The notes beneath the pieces are model-generated. The model searched no databases, was not told the DNA's origin, and saw only the letters and a list, made by a program, of their open reading frames with translations. Below, piece after piece: positions 1-9,005 of a stretch of DNA of 64,000 nucleotides. Both the position numbers and the translations under genes were made by a program. Origin of the DNA: Phytoactinopolyspora alkaliphila. GTDB taxonomy: Bacteria > Actinomycetota > Actinomycetes > Jiangellales > Jiangellaceae. Within the stretch, counting starts at the first letter, position 1. Each line of letters opens with the position of its first letter. The stretch is taken from contig NZ_JAAGOB010000001.1 in NCBI RefSeq assembly GCF_010550695.1, positions 310,001 through 374,000 on the forward strand, in the 5' to 3' direction.

Positions 1-858
1 CACTCCAACATCGTGCCGTGGCAACTCGCCGCCCGGCGTACCGGCGCGACGCTGCGGTGGTTCGGGCTCACCGAGGACGGCCGGCTGGACATCGCGGGAC
101 TCCGGGAGCTGATCAACCCGCGCACCAAGATCGTCTCGCTGGTGCACCAGTCCAACATCCTCGGGACGGTCAATCCGGTCGCCCACGTCGTCGAGCGTGC
201 CCGCGAGGTCGGCGCGCTCGTGCTGCTGGACGGGGCTCAGTCTGTTCCGCACATGCCGGTGGACGTGACCGAGCTGGGCGTCGACCTGCTGGCGTTCACC
301 GGGCACAAGCTCTGCGGACCGACCGGCATCGGAGTCCTGTGGGGGCGCGGCGAGGTCCTCGACGGGTTGCCGCCGTTCCTGGGCGGCGGCGAGATGATCG
401 AGACCGTGGCGATGGACGGCTCCACCTTCGCCCCGATTCCGCACAAGTTCGAGGCGGGCACGCCGCCCATCGCTCAGGCCGTGGGTCTGGGTGCGGCGGT
501 CGACTATCTGACCGGCCTGGGGATGACGAGCGTGCGCGAGCACGACCGCGCGATCACGGCATATGCGCTGGACCGCCTGCACGGCGTGGACGGGGTGAGC
601 GTCATCGGGCCGGATTCGATGGTGGACCGCGGTGCCACGGTCTCGTTCACGGTCGACGGCATCCACCCCCACGACGTCGGGCAGGTGCTCGACGAGCAGG
701 GGGTGGCCGTCCGGGTGGGGCACCACTGCGCGCGCCCGGTGTGCGTGCGCTACGGAATACCGGCGACCACTCGAGCGTCGTTCTACCTGTACACGACCAA
801 TGCCGAAATCGACGCGCTCGTGGACGGCATCGAACAGGTGAAGAGGTTCTTCGGGTGA
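1..858 (+). CDS. sufS: Cysteine desulfurase SufS, 3' part (5' end outside window)
   Basis: PLP enzyme that takes sulfur from L-cysteine and passes it to SufU for Fe-S cluster assembly in the cytosol. The reading frame is open from base 1 and begins in the SufS stretch HSNIVPWQ, so the true start lies upstream; a GTG at 13 is only an internal codon. The PLP-binding lysine is in FTGHKLCGPTG (codon 307-309) and the catalytic cysteine is in RVGHHCARPVC (codon 727-729) near the C-terminus, as expected for group II desulfurases. The stop overlaps the GTG start of sufU, so the two are translationally coupled. Assignment is firm; only the missing N-terminus limits it. Confidence 0.95.
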   Translation, partial: HSNIVPWQLAARRTGATLRWFGLTEDGRLDIAGLRELINPRTKIVSLVHQSNILGTVNPVAHVVERAREVGALVLLDGAQSVPHMPVDVTELGVDLLAFTGHKLCGPTGIGVLWGRGEVLDGLPPFLGGGEMIETVAMDGSTFAPIPHKFEAGTPPIAQAVGLGAAVDYLTGLGMTSVREHDRAITAYALDRLHGVDGVSVIGPDSMVDRGATVSFTVDGIHPHDVGQVLDEQGVAVRVGHHCARPVCVRYGIPATTRASFYLYTTNAEIDALVDGIEQVKRFFG

Positions 859-1295
859 GCGAGTCCCTGTACCAGGAGATCATCCTGGACCATTACAAGA
901 ACCCGCACGGGCGCGGGCTGCGGGAGCCGTTCGACGCCGAGGCTCATCACGTCAATCCCACGTGCGGTGACGAGATCACGGTCCGGGTGGCCTTGGACGG
1001 TGAGAAGGTGGCCGACGTCTCCTTCGACGGCCAGGGCTGCTCCATCAGCCAGGCTTCGGCGAGTGTCCTGCACGAGTTGCTCACGGGTGGCACGGTGAGC
1101 CGGGCACGCGATGTCGAGGCCGCGTTCGTCGAGCTGATGCAGGGTAAGGGACAGGTGGAGCCGGACGAGGACGTGCTCGGTGACGGCATCGCCTTCGCCG
1201 GCGTGGCCCGCTACCCGGCACGCGTGAAATGCGCCCTGCTGTCCTGGATGGCGTTCAAGGATGCGGTGAACCGAGCACAGGCTGAGGAGTTGTGA
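855..1295 (+). CDS. sufU: SufU zinc-dependent sulfurtransferase / Fe-S assembly protein
   Basis: A 146-residue NifU_N/IscU-fold protein. It begins MSESLYQEIILDHYKNP at a GTG overlapping the sufS stop. The three conserved cysteines of SufU are visible in NPTCGD, GQGCSIS and RVKCALL; with the Asp of CGD they form the zinc site that accepts persulfide sulfur from SufS. The insert between the second and third cysteines, longer than in IscU, is typical of Gram-positive SufU. It lies between sufS and a DUF59 gene, the usual actinobacterial order, with overlaps on both sides. Confidence 0.94.
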   Translation: MSESLYQEIILDHYKNPHGRGLREPFDAEAHHVNPTCGDEITVRVALDGEKVADVSFDGQGCSISQASASVLHELLTGGTVSRARDVEAAFVELMQGKGQVEPDEDVLGDGIAFAGVARYPARVKCALLSWMAFKDAVNRAQAEEL

Positions 1296-1297
1296 GT

Positions 1298-1615
1298 ATG
1301 ACGACCACTGTCGACTTAGAGGATCTGAAAGAGGCGTTGCGTGACGTCGTCGACCCCGAGCTGGGGATCAACGTCGTCGACCTCGGTCTCATCTACGGGG
1401 TCAGTGTCGACGACGACGGTGTCGCCACAATCGACATGACGTTGACCAGCGCGGCATGTCCGCTGACCGATGTGATCGAAGAGCAGGCGAATTCCGCCAC
1501 CGAGGGACTGGTCAACGGGCTCAAGATCAACTGGGTCTGGATGCCGCCCTGGGGACCGGACAAGATCACCGACGAGGGGCGGGAACAGCTACGCGCCCTG
1601 GGCTTCAACGTATGA
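1298..1615 (+). CDS. sufT: SufT-like MIP18/DUF59 Fe-S assembly factor
   Basis: A small (105-residue) DUF59 protein with the family motif DPELGINVVDLGLIY near residues 20-35 and a cysteine in LTSAACPLTD, the position linked to Fe-S maturation in relatives. The ATG at 1298 is preferred because GAGGAG at 1284-1289 lies 8 bases upstream; a GTG at 1292 overlapping the sufU stop is the alternative and adds two residues. As the third gene after sufS-sufU it matches the mycobacterial SufT position. The biochemical role (target-specific cluster delivery) is known only broadly for the family. Confidence 0.88.
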   Translation: MTTTVDLEDLKEALRDVVDPELGINVVDLGLIYGVSVDDDGVATIDMTLTSAACPLTDVIEEQANSATEGLVNGLKINWVWMPPWGPDKITDEGREQLRALGFNV

Positions 1616-2220
1616 GCCAGGCCCCGTCCGCCGTGGTCTTCGACTTCGGCGGAGTGCTCGTCGACTGGAACCCTCGGTATCTCTACCGCAAGCTGCTGTC
1701 GAACGACGCCGAGGTCGAGCGCTTCCTGAGCGAGGTGACGACCCCGGAGTGGAACCTCGAGCAGGACCGGGGCCGGCCGTGGTCCGAGGCGGTGGCCACG
1801 CTCACTGCCCAGTTTCCTGAGCACCGTGAGCTGATCGTGGCCTACCACGAGCGCTGGGCGGAGACGATAGGTGGCCAGATCGACGGCACGGTTCAAATTC
1901 TGACCGAGCTGCGGGACGCCGGTGTGGCGTTGTACGGACTCACCAACTGGTCGGCGGAGACGTTCCCGATCGCCAGAGAGCGTTTCGAGTGGCTGTCCTG
2001 GTTCAAGGGAATCGTGGTGTCGGGCGAGGAAGGCCTCGTCAAGCCGGACCCACGCATCTACCGGGTGCTGGAGGAGCGCTACGGGGTGGATCTGGGGCGT
2101 GCGGTGTACATCGACGACAGCCCGCGCAACGTGGTGGCCGCGAGCGAGCTTGGCATGACGGCGCTGCACTTCACCAGCCCGGAGGAACTCCGGCACGCGC
2201 TCGGTGACCTACTCCCATGA
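1612..2220 (+). CDS. HAD-superfamily hydrolase (IA, haloacid dehalogenase-like)
   Basis: A 202-residue HAD hydrolase starting MSQAPSAVVFDFGGVLVDW, whose ATG overlaps the sufT stop (ATGA). HAD motif I is DFGGVLVDW, with the nucleophile Asp11 and the second acid replaced by Gly/Val as in many 'variant 3' proteins; motif II is LTNWS, motif III KPDPRIY and motif IV YIDDSPRNV. The cap is an alpha-helical C1 type. Relatives include haloacid dehalogenase-like enzymes and sugar or nucleotide phosphatases (YihX-like). The substrate cannot be told. It is probably cotranscribed with the suf genes and is followed by a hairpin that starts within its stop codon. Confidence 0.85.
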   Translation: MSQAPSAVVFDFGGVLVDWNPRYLYRKLLSNDAEVERFLSEVTTPEWNLEQDRGRPWSEAVATLTAQFPEHRELIVAYHERWAETIGGQIDGTVQILTELRDAGVALYGLTNWSAETFPIARERFEWLSWFKGIVVSGEEGLVKPDPRIYRVLEERYGVDLGRAVYIDDSPRNVVAASELGMTALHFTSPEELRHALGDLLP

Positions 2221-2258
2221 TCCTCAACGGCCACCGGATGGCCAGCCATTGAGGATCA
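2218..2258 (+). terminator. Cruciform-type hairpin at the end of the suf/HAD operon
   Basis: A 10-bp perfect inverted repeat (TGATCCTCAA at 2218-2227, TTGAGGATCA at 2249-2258) encloses a smaller GGCCA/TGGCC hairpin at 2229-2243. The left arm includes the TGA stop of the HAD gene. There is no long T-run, as is common for terminators in high-GC actinomycetes. It separates the HAD gene from def. Confidence 0.6.
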
Positions 2259-2297
2259 CGGACGGCGTGGTGGACGGACGAAAGGAAAGGTACTTCC

Positions 2298-2843
2298 ATG
2301 GCGGTGCAGCCGATCCGGCTGTTCGGTGATCCGGTTCTGCGAACCAAGGCAGAGCCGGTGCTCACGTTCGACAAAGAGCTGCGTAGGCTGGTCAGGGATC
2401 TGACCGAGACCATGTTGGACGCCGGCGGCGCCGGCCTGGCAGCGCCGCAGCTCGGGGTGTCGCTGCGGGTCTTCACCTACGACGTTGACGGCATCGTCGG
2501 GCACCTGATCAATCCGGACCTCGAACTCTCCGAGGAGGAGCAGTACGGCCCCGAAGGCTGCTTGTCCATTCCAGGTCTAGAGATCGACTGCCGCCGAGCC
2601 TTTGGCGTGGTGGCCAAAGGGTTCAACGAGTACGGCGATCCGGTGACCATCGAGGGCACGGAGCTGCTGGCTCGGGCGATCCAGCACGAGACGGATCATC
2701 TGGACGGCATCCTGTTCATCGACCGTCTGGACCGCGAGGCGCGCAAAGCGGCCATGAAGGCGATCCGTGAGGCCGAATGGGCCGGACAGCCACCACCCGA
2801 GGTCAAGATCTCGCCCCACCCCACCTTTGGCCGCGCAACCTGA
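2298..2843 (+). CDS. def: Peptide deformylase
   Basis: Removes the N-formyl group from nascent proteins in the cytosol. At 181 residues it has the three PDF motifs: GAGLAAPQ (residues 45-51), EGCLSIPG with the metal ligand Cys88, and QHETDHLDG with metal ligands His130 and His134 and catalytic Glu131. The start ATG has a purine-rich site AAGGAAAGG 7 bases upstream. It stands alone between two non-coding stretches rather than beside fmt, which lies 35 kb away in this window. Confidence 0.97.
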   Translation: MAVQPIRLFGDPVLRTKAEPVLTFDKELRRLVRDLTETMLDAGGAGLAAPQLGVSLRVFTYDVDGIVGHLINPDLELSEEEQYGPEGCLSIPGLEIDCRRAFGVVAKGFNEYGDPVTIEGTELLARAIQHETDHLDGILFIDRLDREARKAAMKAIREAEWAGQPPPEVKISPHPTFGRAT

Positions 2844-2997
2844 GAATGACCCTCCCGGATCCCCTCAAGCGCCCAGCGTGACCAGCGTCGATATTCGATT
2901 TTCCGCGCCTGTGCGCATGAGTGCATCTTGGACACCCGCCCCACCAGCATGATTCTTTAGTTCGGTCTTGCAGGATCGATCAACGAGAAGCGGTGCT

Positions 2998-3987
2998 ATG
3001 GGTACGACATCGGTAGACAGAAGCGGCAAGGTGGGGCGTCGTGGCTTGCTCGGCGCGGCCGCGGGGATCGGACTCGGGCTTGGTGTACCCGGCGGTTCGG
3101 TCACGGCGAAGGAAGGAGCGAGCAGGCGCACCGGCGCGGCGGGGATGACATTGCGCTGGTGGGGAAACAACAGCTGGGAGATCCGGATCGCGGTCGGCGA
3201 AGGCGAGCGGACGATCTTGATCGACCCGTGGCTGACCAGGTTCCACACCCGAACGTACGCCCCTGAGGGTGCTGATCCGCGGACCCCGATCTCGGTGGAC
3301 ACGGCACTCATCGATCGATACGTCGACAGCGGCGAACTGCGCGCCGACCATATCCTGGTGACACACGGACACTACGATCACATCACCGACGTGCCGTACC
3401 TTGCACGGCGGACCGGCGCGACCGTGATGGGCACCGAGACACACCTCAATCTCATGCGGGCGATGGGCGCGCCGGAGGACCAGCTCGCGATCGCCACGGG
3501 TGGGGAGTACTTGTCCTTCGACGGCTACAGCATCCGGGCGCTGCGGTCGTTGCACTCAGCGACCGGGCCGCGCGCGCAAGTGGCCTTTGCCGGTACCCGC
3601 CCCGCGGTTCCACCCGCGGAGCCACGGGTGATCGAGGACCTTGTCGAGGGCGGCACACTTGCATTCCAGGTGAGCACGGACGACGGATTCAGCGTCGTCA
3701 ACCTCGGCGGCTCGAACTATGTGGAGGCGGAGCTGGCGGGCTCGCGACCGGACATCGTCATGATCCCACCGGGTGGCGCGAGTGTGCACAAGTACGTGCG
3801 CCGGCTTCTCGATATTCTCGATCGCCCGCGATACGTGATACCGACTCACTGGGACGACTTCGACTATCCGCTGGACGAGCCGGCGCGAGACTGGGGCGGC
3901 TTGACGGGCCTGCGCCAGGCGGTCGAGGCGGCGAGCCCGCGTAGCAGGTTCACCGTTCTCGACCACCTGGAGAGCCGGACGTGGTGA
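2998..3987 (+). CDS. Tat-exported MBL-fold metallo-hydrolase
   Basis: A 329-residue protein with an N-terminal Tat-like signal (twin arginine in KVGRRGLLGAAAG, then a short hydrophobic stretch), followed by a metallo-beta-lactamase fold. The metal motif THGHYDHITD and downstream histidines in RSLHS and IPTHWDD are visible. Relatives are UlaG/NAPE-PLD-like hydrolases of unknown substrate. The ATG at 2998 is chosen since it gives the compact signal peptide; a TTG at 2968 would add ten unlikely residues. It is convergent with the NCS2 permease only 3 bases away. Function in the neighbouring catabolic region is possible but not shown. Confidence 0.78.
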   Translation: MGTTSVDRSGKVGRRGLLGAAAGIGLGLGVPGGSVTAKEGASRRTGAAGMTLRWWGNNSWEIRIAVGEGERTILIDPWLTRFHTRTYAPEGADPRTPISVDTALIDRYVDSGELRADHILVTHGHYDHITDVPYLARRTGATVMGTETHLNLMRAMGAPEDQLAIATGGEYLSFDGYSIRALRSLHSATGPRAQVAFAGTRPAVPPAEPRVIEDLVEGGTLAFQVSTDDGFSVVNLGGSNYVEAELAGSRPDIVMIPPGGASVHKYVRRLLDILDRPRYVIPTHWDDFDYPLDEPARDWGGLTGLRQAVEAASPRSRFTVLDHLESRTW

Positions 3988-3990
3988 CCC

Positions 3991-5433
3991 TCAGCTCTCG
4001 CTGGTAGGCCGCTCTCCGACGGGGCCTTGCGTCTCCGCGGCGCTGACGAGGCCGCGCTCCTCGTCGGTGCCGGGGATGACGTTGTCCAGGATCAGCCCCA
4101 GGATGGCCGCGACGGCCATGCCGGTGCTGCCGACGGTGGTGATGGCGTCGCCCAGCCACTCCGCCCACGAGATGTGGATCTCGACGTTCTCGAAGTAGGC
4201 CGGCACGGACAGGCCCATGAACAGGATGAAGCCGATGATCAGCAGATTCCGCTGGCTGGTCAGGTCTGCGCGCGTGAGGTTCGAGATACCGATCGCCGCG
4301 ATCAGGCCGAACAGTGTGCAGTAGAGGCCACCGACGATCGGGGTGGGAATCGTGGCGATGACAGCGCCGAACTTGGCGCCCAATCCGAGGATGATCAGCA
4401 GACCGGCGGCGACATAGGTGACCCGGCGACTGGCCACCTTGGTTAGGGCCACCAGGCCGATGTTCTCCGTGTAGCTGGTGGATGCGAACCCACCGAACAG
4501 GCCGGTGGCGAAGCACCCGACGCCCTCCGCGCCGATCCCGCGGTTGATCTGCTTCTCCGTCGGGTCCTGTCCGACGGCGCGGCCGATCGCGTGGTAGTCA
4601 CCGAAGGATTCGATCATCGATGCCAGGTAGCCGGCCAGCACCGCGAGCACGAAGCCGAGAGTGAACTGCGGCCAGCCCCACGGCAGGAAGATGCCGCCGT
4701 CCTCGATGGCGAGGTTGCGTATCCACGGAGCGTCGCCGACCGCGGAGAAGCTGACGTATGCGGGGTTGTCCTCACCGATTGCGCCCGTGACGCTGAGCAC
4801 CCACGCCGTGGCGTACGCGAGGACGACGGCCAGCAGGATGGGGAACAGCGAGAAGAAACGTACCCGCGGAGCCAGGATCAAGGAGAATCCCAGCGCGGCG
4901 GCGATGGTCAGTCCGCCGATCCACCAGTTCTGAGCGGCATTGGGGGCGCCGATCTCGAACAGGGCCAGACCGATCAGCGCGATCACCGGCCCGATCACCA
5001 CCGGGCTGATGAATCGGCGAATCTTGCCGAACAGGCCGGTATAGCCGATCACCATCTCCAGCACGGCGCCGGCGATGATCGCGCCGGCGATGTATTGCAT
5101 GGTGACCTGACCGCCCTGCGCGGCGGTAGCCGCGATGATGGCGAAGAACGGCCCCAGGAAGGCGAACGAGACGCCTTGGATGATGGGCAGCCGAGTGCCG
5201 AAGCGGACCTGGATGAACGTCGCGACACCGGAGCAGATCATCACCGAGCTGACCAGGATGGCGAGCTGATCGGGCGACATGCCCATAGGTTCGGCGAGAA
5301 TCAACGGAACGGCGACGGTGGCGCCGAACATGGTGAGGACATGCTGGATCCCCAGTCCCAGGCTGGCCATCGGCTTGGGTACATCGTCGAGACCGTAATT
5401 CAGGTCGACCGGCTTGCTCGAGGTGGTGCTCAT
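3991..5433 (-). CDS. NCS2-family nucleobase permease (uracil/xanthine type)
   Basis: A 480-residue integral membrane protein of the NCS2 (nucleobase/ascorbate) family, about 14 hydrophobic segments. The N-terminus YGLDDVPKP...LGIQHVL is typical, as are the TM3 region IQVRFGTRLPIIQGVSFAFLGP and the TM8-TM10 region with ESFGDYHAIGRAVG and GGFASTSYTENIG, where substrate-binding Glu and Asp residues lie in UraA/UapA relatives. Likely a proton symporter for uracil, xanthine or uric acid; sequence alone does not decide which. It starts the catabolic region that contains PucR, a Mo hydroxylase and a barbiturase, so import of the heterocyclic substrate is the natural role. Confidence 0.88.
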   Translation of the reverse strand: MSTTSSKPVDLNYGLDDVPKPMASLGLGIQHVLTMFGATVAVPLILAEPMGMSPDQLAILVSSVMICSGVATFIQVRFGTRLPIIQGVSFAFLGPFFAIIAATAAQGGQVTMQYIAGAIIAGAVLEMVIGYTGLFGKIRRFISPVVIGPVIALIGLALFEIGAPNAAQNWWIGGLTIAAALGFSLILAPRVRFFSLFPILLAVVLAYATAWVLSVTGAIGEDNPAYVSFSAVGDAPWIRNLAIEDGGIFLPWGWPQFTLGFVLAVLAGYLASMIESFGDYHAIGRAVGQDPTEKQINRGIGAEGVGCFATGLFGGFASTSYTENIGLVALTKVASRRVTYVAAGLLIILGLGAKFGAVIATIPTPIVGGLYCTLFGLIAAIGISNLTRADLTSQRNLLIIGFILFMGLSVPAYFENVEIHISWAEWLGDAITTVGSTGMAVAAILGLILDNVIPGTDEERGLVSAAETQGPVGERPTSES

Positions 5434-5578
5434 AACCCCTCCTTGTTCGCGTGAGCACCGGCAGCGGCCGATGCTCGCTCGGGTTGTTCACGCACGCCCC
5501 GCCGGTGGAGCCGGAGTGTCCGCACTCCTGGCTACTGGAAGCTACACGGCCGTTGTGGTCTCGGTCACGTGGTGACGT
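5434..5578. promoter_or_regulatory. Upstream region of the permease gene with short inverted repeats
   Basis: The 145-base gap between the MFS stop and the permease start holds two short inverted repeats: GGAGTG-TCCG-CACTCC at 5513-5528 and GTCAC-GTG-GTGAC at 5564-5576. Either could be an operator, or the second a weak terminator for the MFS gene. No confident -10/-35 pair was seen. Confidence 0.3.
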
Positions 5579-6841
5579 TCACGACATCGACCGGGGTTCT
5601 CCTGGCAGGTTTCGCCATAGTGGCGAGCGTCGCAAGGCCAGTGCGACGACGACGCTGGTGAGTGTCCCGCCGATGCCCGCGACCACGAACGTGGCCGGCG
5701 CCGACGTGGCATCGAGCAGAAGGCCACCGCCGACGTACGAGAGCCCGGCGGCGATGCCGACGGCGCCGTAGAGGTTGGCGAACACCCGTCCCAGCATCCC
5801 GGCCGGCATGAGCCTGGGCAGCAGTGTGTTGGTCGCGACGTCCATGGCGGCGATGCCGGCGCCGCGCACGGTCTGCACGACGAATGCGGCGCTGACCGCC
5901 CACACCACGCCGGTCAGGAGATTGCCCAAGCTGCTGACACCGAACCCGATGATCAGCAGGGCGGCCATGGACATCCGCGCGCTGAACCTGGCGAGGACCG
6001 CGTATCCGGCGAACAGGCCGATGGCTACGGCTGCCAGTAGCAGGCCGACGCCGCTCTCACCGGCATCGAAGGTGTCCGTGGCCAGGAGGACGAGCGCGAC
6101 GTCGTCGATTCCGTTGAATGCCACCACCACGCAGAAGCCGAGCACGATGATGCGCACCGGGCGGGTCTTCCAGATGAAGGCCAGCCCGGCCCTGGTGTCC
6201 GAGAACAGCGACGCGGGAGGGTCGTCGTCGCGCGCTGGAGGTATCCGCGGGACCGTGATCAGCAGTAACGCGGCGAGGACGAACGTCGCGGCGTCGGCGA
6301 GCAGGACACCCCGCACACCGAGGAACGGGAGCAGTGCGGCAGCGAGGAGCGGACCGAGCACCTCGCCAGCGTTGGTACCGAGGCCGATGGTGGAGTTCGC
6401 CGCCGGTAGATCGCGCCCGGTTACGAGGGTGGCCACCGCCGCCCTGGACGCGGGCAGGAATACGTGACCTGTCATCGCCCGAAGCGCCACCAAGGAAAGC
6501 AACAGCGGGAGCGGCGGAAGCGAGAGAGCGATACCCACCATGAGCGCTGCCTGGGCCAGCTCGCAGATGATCATGACCCGCTTCCGGTCGAAGCGGTCGC
6601 AGACGGCGCCGGCCAGGGGACTGATCACCCCCGGCATGAGGTCACCGGCCAGCAGCAGGAGGGATACCGCGATGGCTTGCCCGGTGGTGTCGGCGACGTG
6701 CAGCATCAGCGCGACCAGACTCAATGAGTCCCCGGTGAAGGACACGACTCGCGCGGTGAACAGGGAGCGGAACGGGGCGTGGTGGCGTAGCAGCTGCCAC
6801 GCTCCATGGCCTTCGCGTGCTGTGGTGTCCTGCGGGGGCAT
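5579..6841 (-). CDS. MFS transporter (DHA3-like)
   Basis: A 420-residue major facilitator with about 12 hydrophobic segments. The loop motif between TM2 and TM3, GAVCDRFDRKRVMI, is the MFS motif A. Similarity is to the MefA/DHA3 group of macrolide or drug exporters rather than sugar or nucleobase importers. The frame stays open to 6976, but the residues before MPPQDTT are low-complexity and unlike the family, so the ATG at 6841 is preferred; the start is uncertain. It is transcribed away from the MoxR ATPase gene and lies upstream of the permease on the same strand. Substrate unknown; it may export an intermediate of the catabolic region. Confidence 0.75.
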   Translation of the reverse strand: MPPQDTTAREGHGAWQLLRHHAPFRSLFTARVVSFTGDSLSLVALMLHVADTTGQAIAVSLLLLAGDLMPGVISPLAGAVCDRFDRKRVMIICELAQAALMVGIALSLPPLPLLLSLVALRAMTGHVFLPASRAAVATLVTGRDLPAANSTIGLGTNAGEVLGPLLAAALLPFLGVRGVLLADAATFVLAALLLITVPRIPPARDDDPPASLFSDTRAGLAFIWKTRPVRIIVLGFCVVVAFNGIDDVALVLLATDTFDAGESGVGLLLAAVAIGLFAGYAVLARFSARMSMAALLIIGFGVSSLGNLLTGVVWAVSAAFVVQTVRGAGIAAMDVATNTLLPRLMPAGMLGRVFANLYGAVGIAAGLSYVGGGLLLDATSAPATFVVAGIGGTLTSVVVALALRRSPLWRNLPGEPRSMS

Positions 6842-6987
6842 GCCGTCCGTCCGGAGTGTGGGGCTGGCCGACGCTCGCCCGTGTGGACCTCGACGATGGT
6901 CGTCGACCTGGCCGGCGACGCGCAACTGGTTTTGCCGATGAGCAGCTGAAGCGCTGCTGAATGACTCGAATGACATAGCGTTGGCTC

Positions 6988-7887
6988 ATGACGGATCGCG
7001 CGGACCCGGCCGGCCTCGGTGGTCTCGAATCGCCCGGCGCGCTGGCCGGACGGCTGGACGAGGCGGGTTACCTGGCCGACGACGGCCTGGCGACCGCGGC
7101 GTTCCTCGCCATGCGGATGCGCCGGCCGCTGTTTCTGGAAGGCGAGGCCGGCGTCGGGAAGACCTCCCTGGCGCATGCTCTGTCGATGGTGCTTGGCGCA
7201 CCGTTGATCCGCCTGCAGTGCTACGAGGGCGTCGACGCCGCGCAGGCCTTGTACGACTGGGATTTCCCGCGTCAGCTGCTGCATCTTCGTGCCGCGGAGG
7301 CAGCGGGCATCACCGACGTGGACCGGCTCGAGCACGAGCTCTACGATCGTCGGTTCCTGCTGGCGAGGCCCCTGCTGCGGGCGCTGGAGGAGGACCCGTG
7401 CGTGCTCCTGATCGATGAGATCGACCGCGCCGACGACGAGTTCGAGGCGTTTCTGCTGGAAGTGCTCTCCGACTTCACCATCTCCATCCCCGAGGTGGGA
7501 ACAGTGCGGGCGGAGACCCCGCCGGTGGTCGTCGTCACCAGCAACCGCACCCGCGAGGTGCACGACGCGCTCAAGCGCCGCTGTCTCTACCACTGGCTCG
7601 CCCACCCCACGCCGGAGCGGGAGATCGCGGTCATCAAGCGCCGCTTTCCCGGGGTGGATGATCAGCTGGCCCGGTCGGTGGCCCAGGCCGTGGAGAAGAT
7701 GCGCGCGGCCGACCTGCTCAAGCCGCCCGGACTGGCGGAGTCCATCGACTGGGTGGCAGCGTTGTCGGCTCTCGGGGCGCGGCAGCTCGACGCGGACCTT
7801 GCCGTCCGCACGCTGGGCGCTGTACTCAAGTATCAGGAGGACACTGAACGGGTACTGCCGGAGGTCGCCGACTTCGTCGGAAGGTGA
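6988..7887 (+). CDS. coxD: MoxR/CoxD-type AAA ATPase for Mo-hydroxylase maturation
   Basis: A 299-residue AAA+ ATPase with Walker A GEAGVGKTS (residues 52-60), Walker B VLLIDEIDRAD, sensor 1 VTSNRTREVHDALKRRC and the DWDFPRQLLHLRAAEA segment typical of CoxD-like MoxR ATPases. In CO dehydrogenase systems CoxD works with CoxE to build the sulfurated Cu-Mo active site; in other members of the molybdenum hydroxylase family a similar maturation role is inferred. It overlaps coxE by four bases (GTGA), followed by xdhC and mocA, a maturation operon for the CoxMSL enzyme encoded 9 kb downstream. Confidence 0.88.
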   Translation: MTDRADPAGLGGLESPGALAGRLDEAGYLADDGLATAAFLAMRMRRPLFLEGEAGVGKTSLAHALSMVLGAPLIRLQCYEGVDAAQALYDWDFPRQLLHLRAAEAAGITDVDRLEHELYDRRFLLARPLLRALEEDPCVLLIDEIDRADDEFEAFLLEVLSDFTISIPEVGTVRAETPPVVVVTSNRTREVHDALKRRCLYHWLAHPTPEREIAVIKRRFPGVDDQLARSVAQAVEKMRAADLLKPPGLAESIDWVAALSALGARQLDADLAVRTLGAVLKYQEDTERVLPEVADFVGR

Positions 7888-9005
7888 GCGTGGGCATGGA
7901 TGTGCTCCAGGCCGTGGTCGAGTTCGCGGGACGGCTCAGGAAAGCCGGGGTCGTCGTGCCGCCCACGCGCGTGCACGTGATGATCCGCGCGCTCGACGAA
8001 CTCGGGGCGGCCTCGCTCGAGTCCGTGTACTGGTCCGGACGGGTCACCCTGTGCGCGTCGCCGGAGGACGTTGAACGCTACGACCGGGTCTTTGCCGCCT
8101 TCTTTGCGGGGGCGCAGGAGAGCCGCCCGGCGCGGACTCGCGTGGAGCCGTCGTACCGGCTGGTGGCCGTGCCCGCCGACGCGCGGGAGCCGGGAACGGG
8201 AGAAGCCGACGGCTCAACGCCGCACCGGGTGGCGACGGCGAGCCGGATGGAGGTCCTGCGGCACCGCGACGTGTCCGGCCTGAGTCGTTCGGAACGTGCG
8301 GAGGTCCATCGCTTCATCGGCGCGCTGACACCTGGAGCGGGTGAACGGATCACCCGCCGGATGCACGCAGCCGCGTCCGGGCGGGTGGACCCTCGTCGCA
8401 CGGTGCGGGCGATGCTGCGGCACGGGGGCGAGATCGCCGAGGTGGCGCATCGCCGCAGGTCCGTACGGCACCGGCGCCTGGTGTTCGTCATCGACGTGAG
8501 CGGTTCGATGGCTCCGTACGCCGACACCCTGATCCGGTTCGCGCACGCGGCCTGCCGCACCCGGCCGGGCACGGAGGTATTCACGGTCGGCACCCGGCTC
8601 ACTCGGATCAGCCGGGAGTTGCGCCGGCGGGACGCCGCCGCGGCCCTGGCCGGAGCGTCGGCGGAGATCGCGGACTGGAGCGGCGGCACCCGGCTCGGTG
8701 CCGAGCTCAAGGAGTTCCTCGATCGCTGGGGACAGCGCGGGACGGCCCGGGGCGCCGTCGTGGTCATCGCGAGTGACGGCTGGGAACGTGGTGACCCAGG
8801 CTTGCTCGGTGACCAGATGGCGCGGTTGAGCCGGCTCGCCCGGCGAGTCGTGTGGGTCAACCCGCATCGCGGACGTGCCGGATACGCGCCGCTGACCGGC
8901 GGGATGCGTGCGGCGCTGCCGCACGTGGACCGCTTGGTGGCGGGACATTCTCTCGGCGCGATGGAAGAGCTCGCGCAACTCCTGGATGGTGGACGTTATG
9001 CGTGA
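7884..9005 (+). CDS. coxE: CoxE-type VWA-domain protein
   Basis: A 373-residue VWA-containing CoxE-family protein. The N-terminal alpha-helical region (about 1-190) is followed by a VWA domain with the MIDAS motif VFVIDVSGSM near residue 205 and GGTRLG further on. CoxE partners the MoxR ATPase CoxD in maturation of molybdenum hydroxylases. The start is a GTG within the coxD stop; an ATG four codons later is an alternative. The 3' end overlaps xdhC by eight bases. Confidence 0.87.
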   Translation: MSVGMDVLQAVVEFAGRLRKAGVVVPPTRVHVMIRALDELGAASLESVYWSGRVTLCASPEDVERYDRVFAAFFAGAQESRPARTRVEPSYRLVAVPADAREPGTGEADGSTPHRVATASRMEVLRHRDVSGLSRSERAEVHRFIGALTPGAGERITRRMHAAASGRVDPRRTVRAMLRHGGEIAEVAHRRRSVRHRRLVFVIDVSGSMAPYADTLIRFAHAACRTRPGTEVFTVGTRLTRISRELRRRDAAAALAGASAEIADWSGGTRLGAELKEFLDRWGQRGTARGAVVVIASDGWERGDPGLLGDQMARLSRLARRVVWVNPHRGRAGYAPLTGGMRAALPHVDRLVAGHSLGAMEELAQLLDGGRYA